DNA of 64,000 bases from Tistrella mobilis (GTDB lineage Bacteria; Pseudomonadota; Alphaproteobacteria; Tistrellales; Tistrellaceae): contig NZ_JBBIAB010000001.1 in the NCBI RefSeq assembly GCF_039634785.1, positions 372,001 to 436,000 on the forward strand. Reading direction: 5' to 3'. The translations under genes and the position numbers were made by a program. Every line of letters begins with the position of its first letter. Position 1 is the stretch's first letter. The notes under the pieces were generated by a model. That model was not told the origin of the DNA. It saw nothing but the letters and a program-made list of their open reading frames with translations, and did not search any database. Positions 26,060 to 36,348 of this stretch are shown in pieces.

Positions 26060-28851
26060 TCGCCTTCCGCCACGTCGCCTTCCCCGGGGGCCTCTCCCCG
26101 CGCCTCGCGCCGGAGCCGGTAGACCAGCTCCAGCGCGGCGCGGGGGGTGAGATCGTCGGGGTCGAGGGCGGCAAGACGGGCCTGAAGCGCCAGCGCCCCC
26201 TCGGCTTCCGGATCGGGCTCCGGTGCCGCCGGCGCCGGCGGCGGTTCCGGCAGGCGGAGGCTCGCGAACAGCGGCAGATCGTCGGCGAGTTTTGCGGCCG
26301 GAGAGCCGGCCTCGCCACGCTCGATCTGGCCCAGAACGGCCTCGGCCCGGCGGATCACCCGCTTGGGCAGGCCGGCGAGCCGGGCGACATGGATGCCATA
26401 GGACCGGTCGGCGGCGCCGGCGGCCACCTCGTGCAGGAACACCACCTCGCCCTGCCATTCCTTGATCCGCATGGTGTGGCAGGACAATCGGTCGAGCCGG
26501 GCCGAAAGGGCGGTGAGCTCATGATAATGGGTGGCGAACAGCCCGCGACAGCGGTTGACGTCGTGCAGATGCTCCACCACCGCCCAGGCGATCGACAGAC
26601 CGTCCCAGGTGGAGGTGCCGCGGCCGATCTCGTCCAGGATCACCAGCGCCCGGGGACCGGCATGGTTGAGGATCGTCGCGGTCTCGACCATCTCGACCAT
26701 GAAGGTGGATCGGCCGCGGGCAAGATCGTCGGCCGCCCCCACCCGGCTGAACAGCCGGTCGACCACGCCGATCCGGGCGCGGGCTGCCGGCACGAAGCTG
26801 CCGGCCTGGGCCATCACCGCGATCAGGGCGTTCTGGCGCAGAAAGGTGCTCTTGCCGGCCATGTTCGGGCCGGTCAGCAGCCAGAGACCGGGCCTGCCGT
26901 CATCCACGGGCTGTCCTGCCGGCCCCCCCAGATCGCAGTCATTGGCGACGAAGCGGCCACCGCCGCTTGCCTCCACGAAGGCTTCCACCACCGGATGGCG
27001 GCCGCCCTCGATCGCGAAGGCGGTGCTGCGGTCGATTTCGGGGCGCACATAGTTGCGGGCGCGGGCGAGTTCGGCGAGCGCGGCCGAGACGTCGATCACC
27101 GCCAGGGCTGCTGCGGCCGCGGCGATCCCGTCGGCGGCCGCGACCACCTCGGCGGTCAGCTGCTCGAAGGCCTGAAGCTCGGCGGCGAGGGCCTGATCGG
27201 CGGCACGGGTGAGGCGGGTTTCCAGCTCGCCGAGTTCGACGGTGGTAAAGCGTACCGCATTGGCCAGCGTCTGGCGGTGGATGAAGCCGTCGCGCCCGGC
27301 CAGCTTGTCGGCATGGGCAGGGGTGACCTCGATGAAAAAGCCCAGCACGTTGTTGTGCTTGACCTTGAGAGAGGCGATGCCGGTGTCGCGGCGGCATTCG
27401 CCTTCAAGCGCCGCGATATGGCGCCGGCCTTCGGTGGCAAGCGAGCGCAGCTCGTCGAGCGCCGGATCGAACTGACGGGCGATGAAGCCGCCATCGCGGG
27501 CGAGCAGCGGCGGTTCGGCCTCGATGGCGGTGCGCAGCCGATGGGCCAGCGCACCATGCGAGCCGAGGGCGGCGAGGCCCTGGCCCAGTTCCTCGGGCAG
27601 GTCACCGAACCCCTTGCCGTCTTCAAGAAGCCGGTCGCGGATCTCGCCGGCCCGGAAAAGACCGTCGCCGATGGCGCGCAGGTCGCGGGGGCCGCCGCGG
27701 CCGAGCGACAGTCGCTGCAGGGCGCGCTCCAGATCGGGCATGCCGCCCAGCAGTTCGCGCAGTTCTTCCGAGAGCAGGTCGTCGTCGAGCAGATGGGCGA
27801 CCGCATCCAGCCGGGCGCCGATCGCTTCCGGGTCGGTCAGCGGCGCCGACAGCCGGCGGGCGAGCAGCCGGGCACCGCCGCCGGTCACCGTCAGATCCAT
27901 CAGCCCCAGCAGGCTGCCGCGACGCTCGCCGGCCATGGTCTGGACGATCTCGAGGCTGCGGCGCGTGGCCGGATCGATCGCCATCACCGTCTCCACACCC
28001 TCGCGCCGGGGCGGCGACAGATGCGGCACGCGGCCCTTCTGGGTGAGGGTGACATAGTCGATCAGCGCGCCGCAGGCGGCGGCCTCGGCGCGGCTTTCGA
28101 TGCCGAAGGCGTCGAGGGCGCCGACACCGTAGTGCTCCATCACCCGCTTCGTCGCGGCGCCGGGGTCGAAAAGGGCGGTGGGTTGCGGGGTGAGGGCGGG
28201 GCCGAGTTCGGCCAGGGCGGCCGCGATCTCGGGCCGTTCCAGCAGCCGGTCGGCGACCACCAGTTCGCAGGGCTCCAGCCGCGCAAGCTCGGCCGCCAGC
28301 GCCGCCATCTCGATGCCGGTCACCGCAAACTCGCCGGTCGAGACATCGACCCAGGCCAACGCCAGACGGCTGTCGGCCCGGGCGAGGGCGACCAGATTGT
28401 TCGATCGCCGGGCATCGAGCAGCGTGTCTTCGACGATGGTGCCCGGGGTGACGACGCGCACCACCTCGCGCCGGACCAGGGCCTTGTACCCGCGCTGGCG
28501 CCGGGCCTCGGCCGGATCCTCGGTCTGCTCGCAGATCGCGACCCTGTGGCCGGCGCGGATCAGCCGCGACAGGTAGTGCTCGGCCGCATGCACCGGCACC
28601 CCGGCCATGGGGATGTCCTCCCCCTTGTGCTGGCCGCGGCGGGTGAGGGTGATGTCCAGCGTGCGCGCCGCCTCGATCGCATCGTCGAAGAACAGCTCGT
28701 AGAAATCGCCCATGCGATAGAACAGCAGGCAGCCCGGATGCTCGCGTTTGACCGCCAGATACTGGGCCATCATCGGCGTGGCACCGGCGATCTCGTCGTC
28801 GGCCGCTGCGTCGGGGCGGTCGTCGGGGGTCCGCTGGCGGGATCTGGTCAT
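26038..28851 (-). CDS. mutS: DNA mismatch repair protein MutS
   Basis: Mismatch-recognition ATPase of 937 residues. It has the N-terminal mismatch-binding motif [11 protein letters not shown] (the Phe-x-Glu contact), connector and lever domains, Walker [10 protein letters not shown] and Walker [13 protein letters not shown]. The Trp in the last motif (Tyr in E. coli) is a tolerated variant. The start at 28851 (MTRSRQ) sits about 45 codons before the conserved motif; the frame is open a little further upstream without a good site. It is divergent from the maeB malic enzyme, a pairing common in alphaproteobacteria, and convergent with the acyl-CoA ligase, overlapping its end by 22 bp. Confidence 0.97.
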   Translation of the reverse strand: MTRSRQRTPDDRPDAAADDEIAGATPMMAQYLAVKREHPGCLLFYRMGDFYELFFDDAIEAARTLDITLTRRGQHKGEDIPMAGVPVHAAEHYLSRLIRAGHRVAICEQTEDPAEARRQRGYKALVRREVVRVVTPGTIVEDTLLDARRSNNLVALARADSRLALAWVDVSTGEFAVTGIEMAALAAELARLEPCELVVADRLLERPEIAAALAELGPALTPQPTALFDPGAATKRVMEHYGVGALDAFGIESRAEAAACGALIDYVTLTQKGRVPHLSPPRREGVETVMAIDPATRRSLEIVQTMAGERRGSLLGLMDLTVTGGGARLLARRLSAPLTDPEAIGARLDAVAHLLDDDLLSEELRELLGGMPDLERALQRLSLGRGGPRDLRAIGDGLFRAGEIRDRLLEDGKGFGDLPEELGQGLAALGSHGALAHRLRTAIEAEPPLLARDGGFIARQFDPALDELRSLATEGRRHIAALEGECRRDTGIASLKVKHNNVLGFFIEVTPAHADKLAGRDGFIHRQTLANAVRFTTVELGELETRLTRAADQALAAELQAFEQLTAEVVAAADGIAAAAAALAVIDVSAALAELARARNYVRPEIDRSTAFAIEGGRHPVVEAFVEASGGGRFVANDCDLGGPAGQPVDDGRPGLWLLTGPNMAGKSTFLRQNALIAVMAQAGSFVPAARARIGVVDRLFSRVGAADDLARGRSTFMVEMVETATILNHAGPRALVILDEIGRGTSTWDGLSIAWAVVEHLHDVNRCRGLFATHYHELTALSARLDRLSCHTMRIKEWQGEVVFLHEVAAGAADRSYGIHVARLAGLPKRVIRRAEAVLGQIERGEAGSPAAKLADDLPLFASLRLPEPPPAPAAPEPDPEAEGALALQARLAALDPDDLTPRAALELVYRLRREARGEAPGEGDVAEGDQAVGSL

Positions 28852-29299
28852 CGGGCAGCTCGGCAGAAGGGGGTTGGCCGCAAGGGCGCATGCGGGCCGG
28901 CCGACCCTAGCGCGAGAGCCCGGCACCCGACAAGGGCCGCCACCGGCCCCCCGCGTCCGGGGCGGGTTTCACCCGTCGACACATGGACCGGCTTCGGCTA
29001 TAAAAAAACGGACAACCGCGACCTTTTGGAATAATGCGACCGGAAGCCGATGATTTATAAAACTGTATGACCCATCGGCGGTGCCCTCTCTGCCGATGGC
29101 GGCGGAGACGGAGAACGGTGCCCGCGGCCCCCTGCCTGCACGGCATGTGGCCCCAATCATGTCGCGCGACGATCTCTTGAAATTTCGTTACAGTGTCTGC
29201 CTTTCGTGACCCGCGCAAGGGTTGCGGCCGTTTTGCGGCCTGGGGGGCGGGCCGTCGTCTTGACCTCAGAGAAGATCAAAAACCCGAAGGGCTACCCGG
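28852..29299. other. Divergent mutS/maeB intergenic region (448 bp)
   Basis: No gene is supported. It contains an AT-rich segment (28995-29070) with a run of seven A, and an 8-bp stem CCATCGGC/GCCGATGG at 29072-29099. Nearer maeB is a direct repeat of TTGCGGCC (29222-29239). Two promoters must lie here but no clear -35/-10 pair stands out. Confidence 0.5.
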
Positions 29300-31597
29300 A
29301 TGGATGGCGAGAAGTATTACGTGACCGAGCAGGAGGCGCTGGAGTTCCACCAGGGCGACCGGCCGGGCAAGCTGTCGATCACGCCGACCAAGGCGCTGAT
29401 GACCCAGCGCGACCTGTCGCTCGCCTACAGCCCCGGCGTCGCCTGGCCGTGCCTGCACATCAACAAGGACGAGAACAAGGCCTACGACTACACGTCGAAG
29501 GGCAATATGGTCGCCGTCATCTCGAACGGCACCGCGGTTCTCGGCCTCGGCAATCTGGGGGCGCTCGCCTCCAAGCCGGTGATGGAGGGCAAGGCCGTCC
29601 TGTTCAAGAAGTTCGCGGATATCGATGCGGTCGACATCGAGGTCTCGACCGAGGACGTCGAGGAATTCGTGAACTGCGTGCGCTTCCTGGGCCCCACCTG
29701 GGGCGGCATCAATCTGGAAGACATCCGCGCCCCGGAATGCTTCATCATCGAGCAGCGCCTGCGCGAGCTGCTGGACGTGCCCGTCTTCCATGACGACCAG
29801 CACGGCACCGCGATCATCGCGGCGGCGGGGCTGATCAACGCGCTCGACATCACCGGCAAGTCGCTGCGCGACATCCGCATGGTGGTGAACGGCGCCGGTG
29901 CGGCCGGTATCGCCTGCCTGGAACTGGTCAAGGCCATGGGCATGCCGCATGAGAACGCCATCCTCTGCGACACCAAGGGCGTGATCTACAAGGGCCGCGA
30001 GCAGGGCATGAACCAGTGGAAGTCGGCGCATGCGGTGGAAACCGATGCCCGCACCCTGGCCGATGCCCTGAAGGGCGCCGACGTCGCGTTCGGCCTGTCG
30101 GCCAAGGGCGCCTTCACCCCTGAGATGCTGGCCTCGATGGCGCCGAAGCCGATCATCTTCGCCATGGCCAATCCGGATCCCGAGATCACCCCGGAAGAGG
30201 TCGCCCAGGTCCGCGACGACGCCATCGTCGCCACCGGCCGGTCGGATTATCCGAACCAGGTCAACAACGTGCTGGGCTTCCCCTACATCTTCCGCGGTGC
30301 GCTGGATGTGCGGGCGACCGAGATCAACGAGCAGATGAAGATCGCGGCCGCCTATGCGATCGCGAGCCTGGCGCGCGAGGACGTGCCCGACGAGGTGGCC
30401 CGTGCCTATCGCAACCGCCGCATGCAGTACGGCCCCGACTACATCATCCCGGCGCCGTTCGATCCGCGGCTGATGTCGACCGTGCCGGTGGCGGTGGCCA
30501 AGGCCGCGACCGCGACCGGCGTGGCCCGCAAGCCGCTGGTCGACGCGCCCCGCTATGTCCGCGCGCTGCGCGCCCGTCTCGACCCCACCGCCGACAGCCT
30601 GGAGCGGCTGATCGAGCGGGTGCACGAGAACCCGAAGCGGGTCGTCTTCGCCGAGGGCGAGGAAGAGCAGACCATCCGCGCCGCCATTCAGTGGGCCAAG
30701 TCGGGCCTGGGCAAGCCCGTGCTGATTGGCCGCGAGGAGCGGATCAAGGCCAGCATGCTGCGCCTGGGCCTGGGCGACGGCACGGATCTCGACATCGACA
30801 TCCACAACGCCCGGCTGTCGGAAAAGAACAAGGTCTATGCCGACTTCCTGTACAGGCGCCTGCAGCGCCGCGGCTATCTCTACCGCGACGTTCAGCGCCT
30901 GGTGAACCAGGACCGCAACGTCTTCGGCGCCTGCATGGTGGCCTGCGGCGACGGCGACGCCCTGATCACCGGCCTGACCCGCAACTACTGGGTCGCGCTC
31001 GAGAACGTGCAGCTGGTGATCGATCCCGAGCCGGACGAGACCCTGATCGGCCTGTCGGTGATGGTCAGCCGCGGCCGCACCATCGTCATCGCCGACACCA
31101 CCGTGAACGAGCTGCCCGAGGCGGAAGCCCTGGCCGATATCGCCATGCAGGCGGCGGCATCGGCAAAGCGCTTCGGGCTGGAGCCGCGGGTGGCGCTGCT
31201 GTCCTACAGCAATTTCGGCAACCCCCACCGCGAAAAGGCCGACCGCATCCGTGCGGCCTGCCGGATCCTGGAGGAGCGCGGGGTCGGCTTCGAGTTCGAC
31301 GGCGAGATGTCGGCGGATGTGGCGCTGGATGAAGAGCTGATGCAGCGCTACTACCCGTTCTCGCGCCTGACCGGGCCGGCCAATGTGCTGGTCATGCCCG
31401 GCCTGCACAGCGCCAACATCTCGGCCATGCTGCTGCAGAAGCTGGGCGGTGGCGTGCAGATCGGCCCGATCCTGCGCGGCATGTCGAAGCCGGTGCAGAT
31501 CGTGCAGATGGGTGCCACCGTGGCCGAGATGGTGAACATCGCGGCCGTGGCCGCCCATGACGCCATCCTCGACCAGGAGGAGAAGACCGGCCGCTGA
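29300..31597 (+). CDS. maeB: NADP-dependent malic enzyme with C-terminal phosphotransacetylase-like domain
   Basis: Cytosolic enzyme of 765 residues converting malate to pyruvate, CO2 and NADPH. The malic-enzyme domain (about 1-430) has the N-terminal signature SLAYSPGVAWPC, the metal region FHDDQHGTAIIA and the nucleotide-binding GAGAAGIACLEL. The C-terminal about 330 residues form the phosphate-acetyltransferase-like domain typical of MaeB, usually regulatory (acetyl-CoA sensing) and not catalytic. The start at 29300 gives MDGEKYYVTEQEALEFHQ, family-typical, though the Shine-Dalgarno is weak. It supplies NADPH and pyruvate for growth on organic acids. Confidence 0.96.
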   Translation: MDGEKYYVTEQEALEFHQGDRPGKLSITPTKALMTQRDLSLAYSPGVAWPCLHINKDENKAYDYTSKGNMVAVISNGTAVLGLGNLGALASKPVMEGKAVLFKKFADIDAVDIEVSTEDVEEFVNCVRFLGPTWGGINLEDIRAPECFIIEQRLRELLDVPVFHDDQHGTAIIAAAGLINALDITGKSLRDIRMVVNGAGAAGIACLELVKAMGMPHENAILCDTKGVIYKGREQGMNQWKSAHAVETDARTLADALKGADVAFGLSAKGAFTPEMLASMAPKPIIFAMANPDPEITPEEVAQVRDDAIVATGRSDYPNQVNNVLGFPYIFRGALDVRATEINEQMKIAAAYAIASLAREDVPDEVARAYRNRRMQYGPDYIIPAPFDPRLMSTVPVAVAKAATATGVARKPLVDAPRYVRALRARLDPTADSLERLIERVHENPKRVVFAEGEEEQTIRAAIQWAKSGLGKPVLIGREERIKASMLRLGLGDGTDLDIDIHNARLSEKNKVYADFLYRRLQRRGYLYRDVQRLVNQDRNVFGACMVACGDGDALITGLTRNYWVALENVQLVIDPEPDETLIGLSVMVSRGRTIVIADTTVNELPEAEALADIAMQAAASAKRFGLEPRVALLSYSNFGNPHREKADRIRAACRILEERGVGFEFDGEMSADVALDEELMQRYYPFSRLTGPANVLVMPGLHSANISAMLLQKLGGGVQIGPILRGMSKPVQIVQMGATVAEMVNIAAVAAHDAILDQEEKTGR

Positions 31598-31641
31598 TCG
31601 CGGCCGCTCTCCCTCTTTCGCGGTTCGCCCCAGCCTCTTTG

Positions 31642-31673
31642 CGACGCGCGTGTCCCCGGGGATGCGCGCGTCG
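31642..31673 (+). terminator. Terminator-like hairpin after maeB
   Basis: Nine-bp arms CGACGCGCG/CGCGCGTCG around a loop that itself contains CCCCGGGG, 45 bp past the maeB stop, followed by TAAAACTTTC. There is no solid T-run, so efficiency is uncertain. Confidence 0.5.
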
Positions 31674-31818
31674 TAAAACTTTCATGTCCAGGTCGCTTGA
31701 CCGGCCGCCGGGCTCGGGCAGTCTGGCGGGCCGCGCCCGGTGCCGGACCCACGGTGGCAGGTGGATGCGGGGACAGATGCGGCGCGCAGAGACGCGGCAC
31801 GGCCGATGGCGGGTGGAC

Positions 31819-33255
31819 ATGGCGGTATTCGACCGGAACGAGATCAGGCGGTTCTTCGGCGCGACGGCGGCGATCGCGGCCCCTGCCGTGGGGACGCTCG
31901 GCGGCCTGTGCTTTGCGGGCGCGCTGGACTGGCACTGGGCGCTGGCCGGTGTGGTGGTCTCGGTCGCCGGCTCCATGGCCGTCGCCCGCCTGCTGCTCGG
32001 CGGCTTCCATGCCCTGCGGGATTTTGCCGAGGCGCTTGCCCATGGCGAGGAACGCCCGGCCCCGCCGCCCGGCGGGCGAATTGTCCAGGACATCGCCCGG
32101 GCGATGCTCCGGCTCTGGCTCAAGGAGCGTCGCCGGGCCGAGCGGCTGGCGGTCCAGGCCGACGATTTCGGCCAGATCCTGGACCGGCTGCCCCTGCTGG
32201 TGCTGACGGTCGATGATCAGGTGCGGATCCGCTCGGCCAATCGTGCCGCGGAAGAGACGATGGGCGAGGGGCTGGTCGGGCGCGAGCTGGTCGCCGTCCT
32301 GCGCCATCCGGCCCTGCTGGATGCGGTCGATCAGGCGCTGATGCGCGGCGAGTTCGCCGATGTGGTGTTCTCCACCGCCGCCCCCGACCGGCGGGAATAC
32401 AAGGCGCATATCGAGGCCTTGCGGGCCGGCGACGAGCATACCGAGGCACGCCGGGCGGTGATCGCCCTCCACGACCTGACCCAGATCCGCAAGCTGGAGC
32501 AGATGCGCGCCGATTTCGTCGCCAATGCCAGCCATGAAATCCGCACGCCGCTCGCCACCCTGATCGGCTTCATCGAGACCCTGCGCGGGCCCGCCCGCGA
32601 CGATCCGGATGCGGCCGAGCATTTCCTGTCGATCATGGACGATCAGGCCCGACGGATGTCGCGGCTGGTCAACGACCTGCTGTCGCTGTCGCGGATCGAG
32701 ATGAACGAACATATGCCGCCGGCTGCGGCGGTCGACCTGACCGATGTGATCGACGACGTCATCTCGGGGCTGGAGTTCAAGGCCCATGCCCGGGGGATCG
32801 AGATCGAGGTCACGGCCGACCCGACGCTGGCACCGGCGCTGGGCGACCCGGACGAGCTGACCCAGGTTGCCCAGAACCTGATCGACAACGCGATCAAATA
32901 CGGCCGCAACGACAGCCGGATCACCGTGCGGCTGTTCCGCACGACCGAGGCCCCGCGGCCGGTGGGGCTGGCTGCAACCCTGGAGGCGGTGGGCTTCTCG
33001 GTGACCGACCAGAGCGACGGCATCCCGCGGGAGCACCTGCCGCGGCTGACCGAGCGCTTCTACCGGGTGGACAGCGCCCGGTCGCGCCAGGTCGGCTCCA
33101 CCGGTCTCGGGCTGGCGATCGTGAAGCACATCGTCAACCGCCATCGCGGCCATCTGGCGATCGACAGCCGGGTGGGCGAGGGGTCGTGCTTTACGGTCTA
33201 TCTGCCGCTGGCCGGCCGCGGCAACGGCCGGGCGCCGGTGGCGGCCGCTTCCTGA
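31819..33255 (+). CDS. phoR: Phosphate regulon sensor histidine kinase PhoR
   Basis: Sensor kinase of about 478 residues that phosphorylates PhoB under phosphate limitation. Two N-terminal membrane helices (about 12-32 and 38-58) are followed by a PAS-like domain (about 115-220), the dimerisation helix with the phospho-acceptor His239 (NASHEIRTPL), an N-box (QNLIDNAIKYG), a G1 box with D397, and the G2 region STGLGLAIVKHIV. The G1 box reads DQSDG, with Ser399 in place of the usual Gly. The start was chosen at the ATG at 31819 (MAVFDRNEIRR); the longer open frame upstream is not family-like. It lies in the same direction as, and upstream of, the pst-phoU-phoB genes, separated by an acyl-CoA synthetase. 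Confidence 0.93.
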   Translation: MAVFDRNEIRRFFGATAAIAAPAVGTLGGLCFAGALDWHWALAGVVVSVAGSMAVARLLLGGFHALRDFAEALAHGEERPAPPPGGRIVQDIARAMLRLWLKERRRAERLAVQADDFGQILDRLPLLVLTVDDQVRIRSANRAAEETMGEGLVGRELVAVLRHPALLDAVDQALMRGEFADVVFSTAAPDRREYKAHIEALRAGDEHTEARRAVIALHDLTQIRKLEQMRADFVANASHEIRTPLATLIGFIETLRGPARDDPDAAEHFLSIMDDQARRMSRLVNDLLSLSRIEMNEHMPPAAAVDLTDVIDDVISGLEFKAHARGIEIEVTADPTLAPALGDPDELTQVAQNLIDNAIKYGRNDSRITVRLFRTTEAPRPVGLAATLEAVGFSVTDQSDGIPREHLPRLTERFYRVDSARSRQVGSTGLGLAIVKHIVNRHRGHLAIDSRVGEGSCFTVYLPLAGRGNGRAPVAAAS

Positions 33256-33380
33256 CATCCCTGCACGCTATCCTGTGCGCTGCTGCCATGGCCGCTTCCG
33301 CTGCCCCGTGAACCCGGATTCATGCTATGAGCTGAAGAACCGCCCTGCGGTGCAAGAAGATCGAAGCTTGAGGGAACGCC

Positions 33381-34919
33381 ATGTCGGATCTGATCCGCCG
33401 AAACACCATCAATGATGCCGTGCGCCGTGCGGCCGCCAAGTTCCGCGACCGTCTGGCGCTCCGCCATGGCGACCGGCGCTGGAGCTTTGCCGAGGTGAAC
33501 CGCGCCGCCGATGCCATCGGTCGCCGGCTGATCGAGGCCGGGCTCGGCCGCGGCGACCGGCTGGCGGTCTATGCCCGCAATTCCGACACCTATCTGCTGG
33601 TCTGGCTGGGCGCGCTGCGCGCAGGCCTCGTCCACGTGCCGATCAACTACGCACTGACCGAGACCGAGCTGCACTACATCGTGGAGCAGTCGGGCGCTCG
33701 CGGCCTGATCTATGACCCGGATCTGGCCGAAACCGCCCGGGCGGTGGCGGGGCGGGTGGATCTCGCCTTCGCCGTCCCGATGACGGGCGATGCGGATTTC
33801 GACCCGCTGGAGGTCGCGCTGGGCTCGGCCGGCGCCGAGGCGCTGGAGGTGGGGCTTGCCGACGAGGATCTGGCGCAGATCCTGTACACCTCGGGCACCA
33901 CGGCGGCGCCCAAGGGCGCGATGATGACCCATCGTGCGCTGCTGGCCGAATACACCAGCTGCATCGTCGAGCTGAACCTGAAAGGCAGCGATCGGGCGCT
34001 CGCAGCCCTGCCGCTTTACCATTCCGCGCAGATGCACTGCTTCACCATGCCCCAGCTGCTGGTCGGCGCCACCACCATCCTGATCCAGACCCCGGTGCCG
34101 GAGCAGTGCCTGGCCCTGATCGAGGAAGAGGCCATCACCTCGTTCTTCGCGCCGCCCACCGTCTGGATCAGCCTGCTGCGCCATGCCGATTTCGACCGGC
34201 GCGACCTCTCCAGCCTGAAGAACGTCTATTACGGCGCCTCGATCATGCCGGTGCCGATCCTGCAGGAGCTGCGCCGGCGACTGGCCGGGGCCCAGCCCTA
34301 CAACTGCTACGGCCAGAGCGAGATCGGCCCGCTTGCCACCGTTCTCGGCCCCGACGAGCACGAGGCGCGCCCCGCTTCCGCCGGCCGGCCGGTGATGAAT
34401 GTCGAGACCCGGATCGTCGATGGCGAGATGAACGACGTGGCCCCGGGCGTGCAGGGGGAAATCGTGCACCGCTCGCCCCAGCTGCTGACCGGCTATTGGA
34501 ACAAGCCCGACGAGACGGCGGACGCCTTCTCGGGCGAGTGGTTCCATTCGGGCGATGTCGGCTATCTCGACGACGAGGGGTATCTCTATGTCGTCGACCG
34601 GGTGAAGGACGTGATCAAGACCGGCGGGGTGATCGTCGCCAGCCGCGAGGTCGAGGATGCGATCTTCACCCATCCGGCGGTGTCCGAGGTGGCGGTGATC
34701 GGCCTGCCCGATCCGAAATGGATCGAGGCGGTGACCGCCCTGGTCGTGCTCCGGCCCGGTCAGGAGGTCGGGATCGACGAGCTGGTGGCCCATGCCCGCG
34801 AGCGGCTGGCGCCGTATAAGGTGCCGAAGGCCGTGCATTTCGTCGATGCCCTGCCGCGCAACACCGCCGGCAAGATCCTGAAGCGCACGCTGCGCCAGGA
34901 GTTTGCCGAGCAGGGCTGA
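33381..34919 (+). CDS. Acyl-CoA synthetase (AMP-binding), inside the pho gene block
   Basis: ANL-family ligase of 512 residues: P-loop YTSGTTAAPKGAM near 174-186, then YNCYGQSEIGP, the hinge SGDVGYLDDEGYLYVVDR and the catalytic Lys near the end in PRNTAGKILKRTLRQEF. It activates a fatty or aromatic acid with CoA; closest in feel to fatty-acyl-CoA synthetases of the FadD3/FadK type. GAGGGAACGCC before the ATG is a fair ribosome-binding site. It stands between phoR and pstS and ends in its own strong terminator. It may be read through from phoR, but it is insulated from the pst operon. Confidence 0.9.
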   Translation: MSDLIRRNTINDAVRRAAAKFRDRLALRHGDRRWSFAEVNRAADAIGRRLIEAGLGRGDRLAVYARNSDTYLLVWLGALRAGLVHVPINYALTETELHYIVEQSGARGLIYDPDLAETARAVAGRVDLAFAVPMTGDADFDPLEVALGSAGAEALEVGLADEDLAQILYTSGTTAAPKGAMMTHRALLAEYTSCIVELNLKGSDRALAALPLYHSAQMHCFTMPQLLVGATTILIQTPVPEQCLALIEEEAITSFFAPPTVWISLLRHADFDRRDLSSLKNVYYGASIMPVPILQELRRRLAGAQPYNCYGQSEIGPLATVLGPDEHEARPASAGRPVMNVETRIVDGEMNDVAPGVQGEIVHRSPQLLTGYWNKPDETADAFSGEWFHSGDVGYLDDEGYLYVVDRVKDVIKTGGVIVASREVEDAIFTHPAVSEVAVIGLPDPKWIEAVTALVVLRPGQEVGIDELVAHARERLAPYKVPKAVHFVDALPRNTAGKILKRTLRQEFAEQG

Positions 34920-34958
34920 CGCCGCATTCCGTGACGGCAGCCATGCATCCGGATCAGG

Positions 34959-34991
34959 CCGCGGCAGGTCACACTGCCGCGGTTTTCCTTT
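34959..34991 (+). terminator. Rho-independent terminator after the acyl-CoA synthetase
   Basis: CCGCGGCAG and CTGCCGCGG arms of 9 bp around a 6-nt loop, followed directly by TTTTCCTTT. It is the cleanest intrinsic terminator in the window, 40 bp after the synthetase stop. Confidence 0.85.
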
Positions 34992-35142
34992 ATATGACAG
35001 TCGCTTCCGGAAGGTTTCCCCGGAGGTATAGACAACTTTCCACAGATTGTCGATGGGGGCCTCCGGCGTGCCGGTCTCTGGATTAAACCAAGAAATTACA
35101 AATGGTTGCTCAGAAAGCGGTGCGGGTCGGCTGCGGCGAAGT

Positions 35143-35182
35143 GTGTCATGATTCCGTCATGAAACTGTGATATTCCCGTCGT
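35143..35182 (+). promoter_or_regulatory. Pho box (four PhoB half-sites) upstream of pstS
   Basis: Four 7-mers are spaced exactly 11 bp apart: GTGTCAT (35143), CCGTCAT (35154), CTGTGAT (35165) and CCGTCGT (35176). The E. coli PhoB repeat is CTGTCAT with 4-bp spacers, so period and bases match, allowing two tandem PhoB dimers. The array ends 135 bp before the pstS start. PhoB, encoded at the end of this cluster, is the expected activator. Confidence 0.8.
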
Positions 35183-35317
35183 CGAGCAGGATTAGACCAT
35201 GTGTGACGCGAGGCCGGGTGGAAACACGACGCCGCCTGCCGCGTTTCGAGATCGGGACCGGTGGCGTGTCTGCCGCCGGCCAGCACACATGACGAACATC
35301 CAACAGGAGTTGGAACG

Positions 35318-36340
35318 GTGTTCAAGAAAGCCGCGCTTCTGTCGGCGGTTGCGATCGTTGCGGTCGCCACTCCGGCCCTTGCCCGCGATCAGATCCGCAT
35401 CGTCGGCTCGTCGACCGTCTACCCCTTCGCGACTGCGGTCGCCGAAGAGTTCGGCAAGACCTCGGGCTTCGCGACCCCGGTCATCGAGAGCACGGGTTCG
35501 GGCGGCGGCCTGAAGCTGTTCTGCGCCGGCGTCGGCACGCAGCACCCTGACATCACCAACGCCTCGCGCCGGATCAAGAAGTCCGAGATCGAGGAATGCG
35601 CCAAGAACGGCGTGACCGAGATCACCGAGGTGAAGATCGGCTTCGACGGCATCGTGCTGGCGAATGCGGTCAACGGCCCGGACATGAACATCACCCGCGC
35701 CCAGCTGTGGCAGGCGCTGGCGAAGCAGGTTCCGGTCGACGGCAAGCTGGTCGAGAACCCCTACAAGAGCTGGTCGGACATCGACGGCTCGCTGCCGAAC
35801 GAGCCGATCGAGGTTCTCGGCCCCCCGCCCACCTCGGGCACCCGTGACGCCTTCGTCGAGCTCGTCATGGAGCACGGCTGCGAGGAATTCGACGCCGTGA
35901 AGGCGATCGAAGACAAGAAGATGCGCGGCGCGGTCTGCAAGTCGATCCGCGAAGACGGCGCCTTCATCGAAGCCGGCGAGAACGACAACCTGATCGTTCA
36001 GAAGCTGGCCTCGAACCCGGCCGCCTTCGGCATCTTCGGCTACAGCTTCCTTGAGCAGAACGGCGACAAGGTGAAGGCCGCCACCATCGAGGGCAAGGCG
36101 CCGGAATACGACGCCATCTCGAGCGGTGAATACCCGGTCTCGCGCTCGCTGTACTTCTACGTGAAGAACGCGCATGTCGGCACCGTGCCCGGCATGAAGG
36201 AATACGTCACCGAGTTCACCTCGGAAGACGCCATGAGCCCGGTCGGCTATCTGGCCCAGCGCGGCCTGATCGCCCTGCCGGATGCGGAGCGCGCCGAAGT
36301 GGCGAAGACCGCCCAGGGCCTGGTTCCGCTGAAGATGTGA
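35318..36340 (+). CDS. pstS: Phosphate ABC transporter substrate-binding protein PstS
   Basis: Periplasmic phosphate receptor of 340 residues: signal peptide 1-22 ending ATPALA, then phosphate-binding segments GSSTVYPFATAV, STGSGGGLKLFCAG and PPTSGTRDAF. The GTG at 35318 is chosen because AGGAG at 35305-35309 has ideal 8-nt spacing and the signal peptide then begins MFKKAAL. It is first in the pst-phoUB cluster, directly controlled by the Pho box. A strong hairpin follows its stop and should raise PstS over the membrane subunits. Confidence 0.96.
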   Translation: MFKKAALLSAVAIVAVATPALARDQIRIVGSSTVYPFATAVAEEFGKTSGFATPVIESTGSGGGLKLFCAGVGTQHPDITNASRRIKKSEIEECAKNGVTEITEVKIGFDGIVLANAVNGPDMNITRAQLWQALAKQVPVDGKLVENPYKSWSDIDGSLPNEPIEVLGPPPTSGTRDAFVELVMEHGCEEFDAVKAIEDKKMRGAVCKSIREDGAFIEAGENDNLIVQKLASNPAAFGIFGYSFLEQNGDKVKAATIEGKAPEYDAISSGEYPVSRSLYFYVKNAHVGTVPGMKEYVTEFTSEDAMSPVGYLAQRGLIALPDAERAEVAKTAQGLVPLKM

Positions 36341-36348
36341 TCGGATGA

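Larger units (their letters stand above)
34920..35317. other. Intergenic region (398 bp) with terminator and Pho promoter
   Basis: No gene is supported. From left to right it holds an intrinsic terminator (34959-34991), an AT-richer stretch with a GACAA/TTGTC inverted repeat (about 35031-35051), the four-unit Pho box (35143-35182) and the pstS leader with AGGAG at 35305-35309. Confidence 0.7.
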
